From assembly GCA_023387235.1 (NCBI GenBank), contig JAEWIJ010000091.1, positions 1 to 13,849 on the forward strand: 13,849 bases of DNA. Direction: 5' to 3'. The position numbers were made by a program, and so were the translations under genes. This document shows, piece by piece, positions 5,780 through 12,526 of this stretch. Position 1 is the stretch's first letter; every line of letters begins with the position of its first letter. The DNA comes from Pseudomonadota bacterium (GTDB lineage: Bacteria; Pseudomonadota; Alphaproteobacteria; Rhizobiales; Hyphomicrobiaceae). The notes under the pieces were generated by a model. It was not told the DNA's origin. It was given only the letters and a program-made list of their open reading frames with translations, and searched no databases.

Positions 5780-5814
5780 GGGAATGGAACGCCGCCGCCA
5801 GCGTTCTTATTCCC
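5780..5814. promoter_or_regulatory. Overlapping divergent ECF-type promoters in an inverted repeat
   Basis: The element is an imperfect palindrome: GGGAAT at 5780-5785 mirrors ATTCCC at 5809-5814, and GAACG (5787-5791) mirrors CGTTC (5802-5806). On the plus strand GGAAT (5781-5785), 16 bases, CGTT (5802-5805) would start the sigma operon about 27 bases before its ATG. On the minus strand GGAAT (5813-5809), 17 bases, CGTT (5791-5788) would start the protease gene with a leader of about 80 bases. Both resemble the ECF pattern GGAAC-N16/17-CGTT with one base changed. Autoregulation of ECF genes is common; use of this site is inferred. Confidence 0.55.
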
Positions 5815-5838
5815 GAGGGGCAGCGATCGCGAGACCGG

Positions 5839-6381
5839 ATGACCGCCACCGACGCCGATATTCGCCATCAGATCGTTGCGCTGCTGCCGCGTCTCAGGCG
5901 CTTTGCGCTGGCGCTTGCCGGCTCGCGCGACGCGGCCGACGACGTGCTGCAGTCGGCCTGCGAGAAGGCCCTTGGCCGTCTCGACCAGTTCATGCCCGGG
6001 ACACGGCTCGACAGCTGGATGTTTCAGATCGTGCGGACGACCTTCATCGATCACATACGGCGACAGCAGCGGCGACAGCACGCTGATCTGACGACCGAGC
6101 TCCTCGAGAGCATCCCGAGCGATGCGCGCATTCACGAGCAGACGGCGGCGCGCGCGGACCTCGCGATCGTGCGCAACGAGATCGCGGCGCTCCCCGATGA
6201 GCAGCGCGAGGTACTGGCGCTCGTCACGATCGACGGCCTCTCCTACCAGGAGGCCGCCGACGTGCTGGGCGTGCCGATCGGCACAGTCATGAGCCGCCTC
6301 TCTCGCGCGCGCCGCAAGCTCGCCCGCGCACTCGATGCCCCAGCGCCCGGTGCCGCGAACTCACGAGGAGTACCGCAATGA
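5839..6381 (+). CDS. ECF-type RNA polymerase sigma factor
   Basis: This 180-residue extracytoplasmic-function sigma factor would direct RNA polymerase to stress or envelope promoters. Region sigma-2 spans about residues 10-78 (LPRLRRFALALAGS, DAADDVLQSACEKAL, then SWMFQIVRTTFIDHIRRQQRR for -10 recognition and core binding). Region sigma-4 spans about 108-164 (ALPDEQREVLALVTIDGLSYQEAADVLGVPIGTVMSRLSRARRKL, a helix-turn-helix for the -35 element). There is no sigma-3 region, as expected for ECF factors. It resembles the EcfG-like branch, but its partner here is a membrane anti-sigma factor rather than NepR. Its TGA overlaps the next ATG (ATGA), implying translational coupling. A palindromic ECF-type promoter lies just upstream. 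The ATG at 5839 has only a weak ribosome binding site. Confidence 0.93.
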   Translation: MTATDADIRHQIVALLPRLRRFALALAGSRDAADDVLQSACEKALGRLDQFMPGTRLDSWMFQIVRTTFIDHIRRQQRRQHADLTTELLESIPSDARIHEQTAARADLAIVRNEIAALPDEQREVLALVTIDGLSYQEAADVLGVPIGTVMSRLSRARRKLARALDAPAPGAANSRGVPQ

Positions 6382-7157
6382 CCCGCCTCTCGGACGAGAT
6401 GCTCATGGCCTACGCCGACGGCGCGCTTCCCGATGCCGAGGCCGCGCGCGTAGCAGCCGCCATCGAGCACGACACCGAGGCACGGGCGATCGTCGCCGAG
6501 TTCAGGCGCACGGCCGAACGTGCCCGCGCCGCCTATGCGGAGATCATCACGGAAGCCGTACCGGACAGCATTGTCCGCGCTTTTCTCAGCGACGAAACGC
6601 GCACGGCGAACGTCGTGGACATCATGCAGGCCAGAAAGCCGCGATCTCAGATCTGGCGCGCGCTCCTGCCGCTTGCCGCAAGCGTGGTTCTGCTCATTGC
6701 CGCAGCCGCGATGTTTTTTCCAAGAGATCTTCCCGGCGCGCAATCGATCGCGCTCGGCCCGGTGCCGTCGGCGAGGCCGCTGGCCGTGCTGCTGGAGACG
6801 AAGGCAAGCGGTGTTCCTGTTGCCCAGGCGAAGGGTGCCGCAAAAGGCGGCGGACATCTGATGGTCGTCGCCACCTTCCGCGACCGCGACGAACGCATCT
6901 GTCGCGAGATCGAAGTGCTCGATGCCAACATGCAGGCGACGCTCGCCGGCGCGGCCTGCCGCGATCCTGCAAGCGGCACCTGGATTGTCGAGGGCATGGC
7001 GCGCATCGCCTCGGCGCCGGTCTCGCACGGCAGCACCTTCGTGCCCTCCGGCACGGCTGAGAAGGATGCGCTCGATGGCCTGCTTGCGCTCCTCGGTGCG
7101 AGCAGCGCCATGACCGCCGACGAAGAGCAGCGGCTGATTGCCGGTGCATGGCGCTGA
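6378..7157 (+). CDS. Transmembrane anti-sigma factor
   Basis: This 259-residue single-pass membrane protein probably holds the ECF sigma factor inactive. The N-terminal cytoplasmic part (1-60) has the typical anti-sigma opening: SDEMLMAYADGALPDAEAARVAAAIEHD followed by a charged helix. It lacks the zinc-binding H-x3-C-x2-C motif. One membrane segment lies at about 94-114 (ALLPLAASVVLLIAAAAMFF), leaving a 145-residue periplasmic domain with two cysteines (174 and 194) that could sense or form a disulfide. The gene overlaps the sigma gene by four bases (ATGA) and has GAGGAG about seven bases before its ATG, so the two proteins are made together. The periplasmic domain is not one I can name. What signal or protease releases the sigma factor is unknown. 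Confidence 0.88.
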   Translation: MTRLSDEMLMAYADGALPDAEAARVAAAIEHDTEARAIVAEFRRTAERARAAYAEIITEAVPDSIVRAFLSDETRTANVVDIMQARKPRSQIWRALLPLAASVVLLIAAAAMFFPRDLPGAQSIALGPVPSARPLAVLLETKASGVPVAQAKGAAKGGGHLMVVATFRDRDERICREIEVLDANMQATLAGAACRDPASGTWIVEGMARIASAPVSHGSTFVPSGTAEKDALDGLLALLGASSAMTADEEQRLIAGAWR

Positions 7158-7254
7158 GCGCCGCAGACGATCTGCGGAGAAGCGGGGAATAGCTGGTCGG
7201 CGCAGGCGTTTCCTGATGACACGAGCGATCATCAGACCGGAACAGGCACCCGCC

Positions 7255-8454
7255 ATGTCTCTCACTGTCCTCATTGCCCCGAGCGGCCTCAAGGAATGCC
7301 TGTCCGCACATGAGACCGCGGACGCCATAGCCCGCGGCGTGCGCCGCGCATGGCCGACGGCGCGCATTCTCAAGACCCCGATCGCTGATGGCGGCGAGGG
7401 TTTCACGAACGCGCTCATCCAGGCGACAAACGGCGCGTTGGAGAGCGTCACCGTCACCGGGCCGACCGGCGCGGCGATCACGGCGCAAATCGGCTTTCTC
7501 GGACAGGCGGCCATCCGCACGGCCGTGATCGAGATCGCCGCCGCTGCGGGGCTCGGGCTCGTCCCTCAAGCTCAGCGCGATCCCGCACGGACGACCAGCT
7601 ACGGCGTCGGCGAGCTCATCGGTGCCGCGCTGGACCGCGGCGCCGAGCGGATCATCGTCGGCTGTGGCGACAGCGGCGTGAACGACGGCGGCGCCGGCAT
7701 GATCCAGGCGCTGGGCGCGCGGCTTCTCGATGCCCATGGCCGCGAGACGGGCCGCGGCTGTGCGGCGCTCGCCGACATCGCCCGCATCGATCTCGCCGCA
7801 CTCGACCCGCGTCTTGCGCGTGTTCGCATCGACGCCGCGGTGAACCCGCACAATGCGCTCCTCGGGCCGCATGGCGTAACGCGGGTCTATGGACCGCAGA
7901 AGGGCGCAAGACCGGAACAGATTGTCGTTCTCGAGCGCGCGCTTGCGAACTACGTGGCGCGCCTCGAGGCGGCAACCGGCGTCGATGCTGCCGCCCTGGC
8001 GGGGGCAGGTGCATCGGGCGGCATCGGCGCCGGGCTTGCGGCGATGTGCGGCGCGAGGCTCCACCCCCGCTATGACATCGTCATGCCGCATACGAGCTTC
8101 AGCCGCCTGCTTCCCATGGCCGATCTCGTGATCACCGCCGAGGGCCGCCTCGACGGCCAGACGCCTTTCGGCAAGGTCCCGGCCGAGGTCGGACGCCGCG
8201 CCCGCGCGCTCGGCATTCCCGTGATCGCGCTCGCCGGAAGCCTCGGCGAGGGCGCCGAGATCAATCTTGCGCACGGCATTAGTGCCTTTGAGACCATCGC
8301 CACGCGACCAATGCCACTCGCCGACGCCATGGCGCAGGCCGAAAGCCTGCTCGCCGAGGCTGCCGCGCGCGTTCTCGGCACGCTCGGGCCGCGCCTGCTC
8401 GCCCGAACAGCGATTTCGCTGCCAACGCGCGCCGCGATGCCCCGCTGCGCGTGA
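7255..8454 (+). CDS. Glycerate kinase (GK-I / GlxK-GarK family)
   Basis: The 399-residue product matches the glycerate kinase fold family that phosphorylates D-glycerate with ATP, usually to 2-phosphoglycerate, in glyoxylate, serine or sugar-acid breakdown. Visible signatures are LIAPSGLKECLSA at the N-terminus, PIADGGEGF, GCGDSGVNDGGAGMIQALGARL, the VYGPQKGA segment, AGASGGIGAGLAAMCGARL, and ITAEGRLDGQTPFGKVP. Two differ from the commonest forms (APDSFKGS and GGSATNDGG), pointing to a divergent subfamily. The ATG at 7255 is chosen because the family starts three to five residues before the first strand. An upstream in-frame ATG at 7216 is possible, and both have poor ribosome binding sites. 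It lies 97 bases after the anti-sigma gene, on the same strand, so co-transcription is possible. No terminator is visible between them. Confidence 0.9.
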   Translation: MSLTVLIAPSGLKECLSAHETADAIARGVRRAWPTARILKTPIADGGEGFTNALIQATNGALESVTVTGPTGAAITAQIGFLGQAAIRTAVIEIAAAAGLGLVPQAQRDPARTTSYGVGELIGAALDRGAERIIVGCGDSGVNDGGAGMIQALGARLLDAHGRETGRGCAALADIARIDLAALDPRLARVRIDAAVNPHNALLGPHGVTRVYGPQKGARPEQIVVLERALANYVARLEAATGVDAAALAGAGASGGIGAGLAAMCGARLHPRYDIVMPHTSFSRLLPMADLVITAEGRLDGQTPFGKVPAEVGRRARALGIPVIALAGSLGEGAEINLAHGISAFETIATRPMPLADAMAQAESLLAEAAARVLGTLGPRLLARTAISLPTRAAMPRCA

Positions 8455-8664
8455 GGGACCACCCTCGATCCAGTCCGGCGCCCGCTGCATAGATCCGATG
8501 ACGATTAGGCATCGCACGGCGAAGAACCCGGATAGTCAATCCGCCCAAGTCTGATGCAGACTGTGAGCGCCGCGAGCCGGCACCTGCCCGCGCGGACGAC
8601 AGACACGCTGCCGCCGCCGAGCCAACAGTCGCTGCGAGCAACCGCCGCGAACGATAGATCCATT

Positions 8665-8670
8665 GGAGGA
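8665..8670 (+). promoter_or_regulatory. Shine-Dalgarno of the LLM oxidoreductase gene
   Basis: GGAGGA is spaced five bases from the ATG at 8676 and fixes that start. The 210 bases between the glycerate kinase stop and this site hold no gene; only a weak GAGGG/CCCTC inverted repeat sits at the kinase stop. Confidence 0.7.
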
Positions 8671-8675
8671 ACCGT

Positions 8676-9758
8676 ATGGAACTCGGCTATTTCACGATGC
8701 CGTCGCATCCGCCCGAGAGACCGCTCAAGGACGGCCACGAGTGGGAGCTGCAGGTGATCCGCTGGCTCGACGAGCTCGGCTACAAGGAAGCGTGGATCGG
8801 CGAGCACCACACCGCGCCATGGGAGCCGCATCCCTCGCCCGACCTCGTCGTCGCGCAGGCGCTCATGCAGACCAAGAACATCCGCCTCGGGCCTGGCGGC
8901 TTTCTCCTGCCGTACCATCACCCCGCCGAGCTCGCGAACCGCGTCGCCATGCTCGACCACATTTCCGGCGGGCGCCTGAACTTCGGCGTCGCCGCCTCGG
9001 GCCTGCCGAGCGACTGGGAAATGTTCAACGTCGACGGCACGAGCGGCGTCAATCGTGACATGACGCGCGAGGCGCTCGAGATCATCCTCAAGATGTGGTC
9101 GACGAACGAGCCCTTCGAGTACGTCGGCAAGTTCTGGACGGTGAAGAACCCCGACACGATGTATGGTTTTCTCAAGCCGCACATCAAGCCGCTGCAAAAG
9201 CCGTTCCCGCCGATCGGCGTTGCCGGACTTTCGAAGGGCTCGGACACGCTGAAGCTCGCTGGCGAGCGCGGCTACATTCCGATGAGCCTCAACCTGAACC
9301 CGGCCTACGTGTCGAGCCACTGGGAGTCCGTCGAGGCAGGCGCCGCCAAGACGGGCCGCAAGCCGAACCGGCGCGACTGGCGCATGGTGCGCGAGGTGTT
9401 CGTCGCGGAGACGGATGCGGAGGCCGAGCGCCTGTCGGTCGGCTTGCACATGGGCCGCATGATGCGCGAGTACTTCCTGCCGCTCCTCGCGAACTTCGAC
9501 TTCCTGCCCTACCTCAAGCACGACCAGAACGTGCCCGACAGCGATGTGACGCCGGAATACTGCGCCAAGCACAACTGGATCATCGGTTCGCCCGCGACGG
9601 TCGCCGAGAAGATCGAGAAGATCCACAACGATGTCGGCGGCTTCGGAAACCTGCTCGTGTTCGGGTTCGACTACATCGACAATCCGCAGGCTTGGCGGCG
9701 CTCGCTCGAGCTGCTCGCCAAGGAAGTGCTGCCGAAGGTGAAGCATCTCTCGGCCTGA
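8676..9758 (+). CDS. LLM-class flavin-dependent oxidoreductase (luciferase-like monooxygenase)
   Basis: The 360-residue product is a cytoplasmic TIM-barrel flavoprotein of the bacterial-luciferase superfamily, which uses reduced FMN and oxygen (or F420 in some members) to oxidise varied substrates. Typical elements are ELGYFTMPSHPPERP at the N-terminus, WIGEHHTAPWEPHPSPDLVVAQ (41-61), IRLGPGGFLLPYHHPAELANRVAMLDHISGGRLNFGVAASG (69-109), and a C-terminal GSPATVAEKIEKI segment before the last barrel strand. The layout is closest to limonene-monooxygenase or alkanal-type members, but substrate cannot be read from the sequence. The start is fixed by GGAGGA five bases upstream. It stands alone: a 221-base gap lies upstream and a convergent outer-membrane protein gene lies downstream. 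Confidence 0.88.
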   Translation: MELGYFTMPSHPPERPLKDGHEWELQVIRWLDELGYKEAWIGEHHTAPWEPHPSPDLVVAQALMQTKNIRLGPGGFLLPYHHPAELANRVAMLDHISGGRLNFGVAASGLPSDWEMFNVDGTSGVNRDMTREALEIILKMWSTNEPFEYVGKFWTVKNPDTMYGFLKPHIKPLQKPFPPIGVAGLSKGSDTLKLAGERGYIPMSLNLNPAYVSSHWESVEAGAAKTGRKPNRRDWRMVREVFVAETDAEAERLSVGLHMGRMMREYFLPLLANFDFLPYLKHDQNVPDSDVTPEYCAKHNWIIGSPATVAEKIEKIHNDVGGFGNLLVFGFDYIDNPQAWRRSLELLAKEVLPKVKHLSA

Positions 9759-9771
9759 GGCTGTGACCTCC

Positions 9772-9809
9772 GCAAAACAAAACGCCCGCCGGAACATCCG
9801 GCGGGCGTT
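9772..9809 (-). terminator. Intrinsic terminator of the outer-membrane protein gene
   Basis: A perfect 13-bp stem (9781-9793 with 9797-9809, loop ACA) is followed on the minus strand by TTGTTTTGCG. That makes it a strong Rho-independent terminator for the porin-like gene whose stop is at 9851. On the plus strand the tail is GTGCTGAT, so it could stop the oxidoreductase transcript only weakly, although the position 23 bases past that stop suggests shared use. Confidence 0.85.
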
Positions 9810-9850
9810 GTGCTGATATCAGGCCGTTGGGCGCCGGCCGTCGCGTCAGA

Positions 9851-10525
9851 TCAGAACTTGTAGTTCACGCCCGCGCGGACGATGTGCATGTCCTCGAGCG
9901 TCGCGCGGTTGGTGCCGCCCGTGCCGAAGCTGTCGCCGACGTCGACGTAGAGGTACTCGCCCTTCAGGCTCCAGGCGCGATCCAGCTTGACCTCGAGACC
10001 ACCGCCGACCGTCCAGCCGGTCACCGTGTCGCTACCCGACGTAATGCCGTTGTCCGCCGAGATGTCAGCGACGGCGAGACCGCCCGTGATGTAGGGCATC
10101 CAGCCATTCATATCCAGGCCGACGCGGCCGCGCAGCGTGAAGAGCCAGTCCATCTTGGTCTTGCAGTCGTCGACTACGCCGCAGTCACCCTTGGCTTCGA
10201 TGTTGGAGCCGGAGAAGTCCGTCTCGATGCCCCAGACGACGTTGCCGCGCTGGAAGTTGTAGCCGAGCGTGCCGCCGCCGATGAAGCCGTCGGCTTCCCG
10301 CGAGAAGAAGGTGCCGCCGCCGTTGAACTGGAATGCGTCGGCCCAGCCGTAGCCTGCCTGCAGACCAACATAGAGGCCTGTCCACAGATAGCGCGGCGGG
10401 CCGTAGTCGGGCTCGTCCTTGTAGGAAGTACGGCCGCCGAGATCAGCCGCCTGAACAGCCGGCGCGGCCACGACAAGCGCCAAGGCAGCAGCCATCACAC
10501 TCTTGATTAGGGAAGCACGAGACAT
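9851..10525 (-). CDS. Outer-membrane beta-barrel protein (Omp25/RopB-like)
   Basis: The 224-residue product has a signal peptide (hydrophobic 8-22, cleavage AVQA|ADLGG after 26). A short linker then opens into an eight-stranded barrel pattern of alternating residues: WTGLYVGLQAGYGWADAF, GFIGGGTLGYNFQRGNVVWGIETDFSGSN, and MPYITGGLAVADIS. The C-terminus IVRAGVNYKF ends in phenylalanine, the signal recognised by the BAM assembly complex. Loop cysteines 115 and 121 may pair. Length and pattern fit the Omp25/RopB group of rhizobial and Brucella surface proteins. The ATG at 10525 starts the signal peptide; nine upstream in-frame residues (GPEWGLKE) do not belong. It has its own sigma-70 promoter, a long leader and a strong terminator, so it is a single-gene unit. 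Confidence 0.9.
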   Translation of the reverse strand: MSRASLIKSVMAAALALVVAAPAVQAADLGGRTSYKDEPDYGPPRYLWTGLYVGLQAGYGWADAFQFNGGGTFFSREADGFIGGGTLGYNFQRGNVVWGIETDFSGSNIEAKGDCGVVDDCKTKMDWLFTLRGRVGLDMNGWMPYITGGLAVADISADNGITSGSDTVTGWTVGGGLEVKLDRAWSLKGEYLYVDVGDSFGTGGTNRATLEDMHIVRAGVNYKF

Positions 10526-10604
10526 TTCTTTTAACCCCCATTCTGGTCCCAAGTGGCGGATTAACGCTGCATCCCGCGCCTTGGTTCATTGTCACCCGAT
10601 CGAA

Positions 10605-10623
10605 TGCCCACGTCGCGTGGGCA
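10605..10623 (-). other. Leader hairpin in the porin mRNA
   Basis: TGCCCACG pairs perfectly with CGTGGGCA around loop TCG, inside the predicted 5' leader about 80 bases before the porin start codon. Enteric porin leaders are often targets of small RNAs, so a structured leader here is of interest. No function is shown by the sequence. Confidence 0.4.
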
Positions 10624-10649
10624 GGCCGAAATACGAGCGGATTGACACC

Positions 10650-10678
10650 AGATAGTGCTTGCACTTGGCAAACGTCAA
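10650..10678 (-). promoter_or_regulatory. Sigma-70 promoter for the outer-membrane protein gene
   Basis: On the minus strand TTGACG (10678-10673) is separated by 17 bases from CTATCT (10655-10650), close to the alphaproteobacterial housekeeping consensus CTTGAC-N17-CTATAT. Transcription would start near 10643, giving a leader of about 118 bases before the ATG at 10525. Confidence 0.65.
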
Positions 10679-10704
10679 CTTAATGGCGACCCGAATTCGC
10701 ACTG

Positions 10705-10724
10705 TTGATCTCGATCGTGATCAA
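10705..10724. promoter_or_regulatory. Palindromic candidate operator upstream of the porin promoter
   Basis: TTGATC and GATCAA flank an 8-base centre that is itself symmetrical at GATC, giving a 20-base palindrome with only one mismatched pair. It ends 27 bases upstream of the -35 hexamer, where an activator dimer could bind. No regulator is identified. Confidence 0.35.
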
Positions 10725-10814
10725 TACACAACCCGTGTTGCCCATAACAGCAATGTGACTGATTGCCTTAATGAATTCGGATCAACGCCACCAATCCGCC
10801 ATCGGATCGAATGG

Positions 10815-10838
10815 GCGAATCACCTCCGAGTGATTCGC
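10815..10838. other. Perfect 9-bp inverted repeat
   Basis: GCGAATCAC (10815-10823) and GTGATTCGC (10830-10838) flank a 6-base centre. It lies between the M20 peptidase stop (84 bases away) and the porin promoter. It has no T tract on either strand, so it is either a transcript-end stabilising hairpin or a protein-binding site. Confidence 0.4.
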
Positions 10839-10921
10839 ATCCACAAGTTCTCCACAGGCCTGCCTTCCGGCGGGCCGTGCACAGGCTTGAGGTTGCTTAT
10901 CCCAGGTCCGCTGCCAGCCAG

Positions 10922-12313
10922 CTACGCCAGCGCCGCCAGAATGCGCGCCCAGCTTCGCGCACCCTTCCGGAACGAGGTCAGGTTGTATTTCTCGTTCGGC
11001 GAGTGAATGCGGTCGTCCTCGAGACCGAAGCCGACGAGCAGGCTGTCCATGCCGAGATCATCGCGGAACGACTGCACGATCGGGATCGAGCCGCCGAGCG
11101 CGATCAGCGGCGCCGGTTTTCCCCACTCCTCGCCGAGTGCCTTTGCCGCCTTCTCGATGTAGGGCGCGGTCGTGTCGAAGGCGATCGCGGGGCTGCCGGG
11201 GCGGGCCGAGAAATCATACGTGCAATCGGCCGGCAGGCGTGCCTCGACGAAGGCCTTGATGCCGGCGATGACCTTCTTCGGGTCCTGTCCGGGAACAAGA
11301 CGGCAAGTAATCTTCACTGACGCCTTGGAAGGAATGACGGTCTTCGTGCCGACGCCCTGATAGCCGCCGGAAATGCCGTTGAACTCGAGCGTCGGGCGCG
11401 ACCACGTCTGTTCCATGACCGAATAGCCGGGCTCGCCCGCGGGCACCGAGAGACCGACCCCGCCGAGGAAAGCCGCGTCGTCGAAGCCGAGTGATTTCCA
11501 CTGCTTGAGTTGCTTCGCCGTCGGCTTGACGATGCCGTCATAGAAACCGGCAATCTGCACCTTGCCGTTTTTGTGCATGGCGCCGCAGATCTGCGTGAGC
11601 ACGCGGATCGGATTGGCGGCGGCACCGCCGTAGAGACCGGAATGGAGATCGCGCTTCGCGGCGGTGATGACGAGCTCACCGGCCGCCATGCCGCGGAGCT
11701 GCGTCGTGATCGACGGCGTATCCTTGTCCCACTGACCGGTGTCGCAGACGAGCGCGAGATCGCGCGTCACTTCCTTGCTGTGCTTGGCGAGAAAGCCCGG
11801 CAGCGAAGGCGAGCCGCACTCCTCCTCGCCTTCGAGCAGCACCGTCACCGCAACCGGCAGCTCGCCCGCAACCGACTTCCAGGCGCGCGCGGCCTCGAGG
11901 AAGGTCATGAGCTGACCTTTGTTGTCCTCCGCGCCGCGCGCGATGATGACCTTGCCATTGCCTTTCTCGCTCGCGATGCGCGGCTCGAAGGGCGGCGTCT
12001 TCCAGAGATCGAGCGGATCGGGCGGCTGCACGTCGTAGTGGCCATAGAAGAGCACATGCGGCATTCCCGCCGGCACTTTTGCCCGGTCGTGCGCAACGAC
12101 CATCGGGTGACCGGTGGTCGGCACGACTTTCGATGATACGAAGCCGATGTCCGACAACTCCTTCGCGCACCACTCGGCCGCTTGCTGGCAGTCTGCCTTG
12201 TAGGCCGGATCGGTCGAGATCGAGGGAATGCGCAGAAAATCGAAGAGCCGATCCAGCGCCGCCTGCTGGCCGGCATCGAGCTTTTTCAGAACATCGCGGA
12301 GCTGGTCACTCAT
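10922..12313 (-). CDS. M20 family metallopeptidase (dipeptidase)
   Basis: This 463-residue cytoplasmic zinc peptidase of the ArgE/DapE/carnosinase-like M20 family probably hydrolyses dipeptides. The metal and catalytic residues are all visible: His92 and Asp94 in FYGHYDVQPPDPLDLW, Asp130 in ARGAEDNKGQ, Glu164 (general base) and Glu165 in EGEEECGS, Asp191 in CDTGQWD, and His437 in DRIHSPNEKY. The lid/dimerisation domain is inserted at about 205-370, with the RDLHSGLYGG motif (His224). The length is typical. The ATG at 12313 starts an amphipathic helix as in relatives, and AGGGA lies about 12 bases upstream, a loose spacing. It is divergent from ppdK across 213 bases. No clear promoter was seen there, and its precise dipeptide substrate is not known. 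Confidence 0.93.
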   Translation of the reverse strand: MSDQLRDVLKKLDAGQQAALDRLFDFLRIPSISTDPAYKADCQQAAEWCAKELSDIGFVSSKVVPTTGHPMVVAHDRAKVPAGMPHVLFYGHYDVQPPDPLDLWKTPPFEPRIASEKGNGKVIIARGAEDNKGQLMTFLEAARAWKSVAGELPVAVTVLLEGEEECGSPSLPGFLAKHSKEVTRDLALVCDTGQWDKDTPSITTQLRGMAAGELVITAAKRDLHSGLYGGAAANPIRVLTQICGAMHKNGKVQIAGFYDGIVKPTAKQLKQWKSLGFDDAAFLGGVGLSVPAGEPGYSVMEQTWSRPTLEFNGISGGYQGVGTKTVIPSKASVKITCRLVPGQDPKKVIAGIKAFVEARLPADCTYDFSARPGSPAIAFDTTAPYIEKAAKALGEEWGKPAPLIALGGSIPIVQSFRDDLGMDSLLVGFGLEDDRIHSPNEKYNLTSFRKGARSWARILAALA

Positions 12314-12526
12314 ACTTGTACATCCCTGTCTGTCGACGTCGGCGGCGTTTCAGCCAGTCTATCGGGCGGCCTTTCGAGGCCGTCAAGCGGGATGGAACGG
12401 ACCTTGCAACCGCGGATAGGCGGACTGCGTTGCACAATACATCACCTCCGACTTTTCCCGCACCCGCCGGCCTGATAAGCCATGCGCGCAACAATTCCGC
12501 TTGCGCCGGAAGTGGAGCCTATTCCG

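Larger units (their letters stand above)
10526..10921. other. 396-base gap: porin promoter region and inverted repeats
   Basis: No gene is supported. The gap contains a leader hairpin at 10605-10623 (8-bp stem, loop TCG), a sigma-70 promoter for the porin gene (10650-10678), a near-perfect 20-base palindrome (10705-10724), and a perfect 9-bp inverted repeat (10815-10823 with 10830-10838). The last could be a factor-independent end for the M20 peptidase transcript, though it has no T tract. The region from about 10660 to 10800 is visibly richer in A and T than its neighbours, as expected for a promoter region. Confidence 0.6.

Noticed and set aside
5786..5805. GGAAC at 5786-5790 with CGTT at 5802 as the plus-strand promoter
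   Set aside because: The spacer is only 11 bases, too short for a sigma factor. The GGAAT at 5781 gives the normal 16.
6243..7520. A 425-codon minus-strand frame
   Set aside because: It overlaps the sigma factor end, the anti-sigma gene and the glycerate kinase start, all real on the plus strand. Its composition is that of a GC shadow.
6694..8517. A 607-codon minus-strand frame opposite the anti-sigma and glycerate kinase genes
   Set aside because: Long antisense frames are expected opposite high-GC genes. Its translation is Arg/Ala/Gly-rich low-complexity sequence, while the plus strand encodes recognisable glycerate kinase motifs.
8505..9797. A 430-codon minus-strand frame
   Set aside because: It is the shadow of the LLM oxidoreductase, which has a good ribosome binding site and conserved motifs.
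10841..10859. DnaA-box-like TTCTCCACA and a nearby GTGCACAGG, as a possible origin
   Set aside because: It is a single imperfect match with no cluster of boxes, no AT-rich unwinding element and no replication gene nearby.
12395..12440. GGAAC upstream of ppdK as an ECF promoter
   Set aside because: The next CGTT lies 28 bases on, far outside the 16-17 base spacing.
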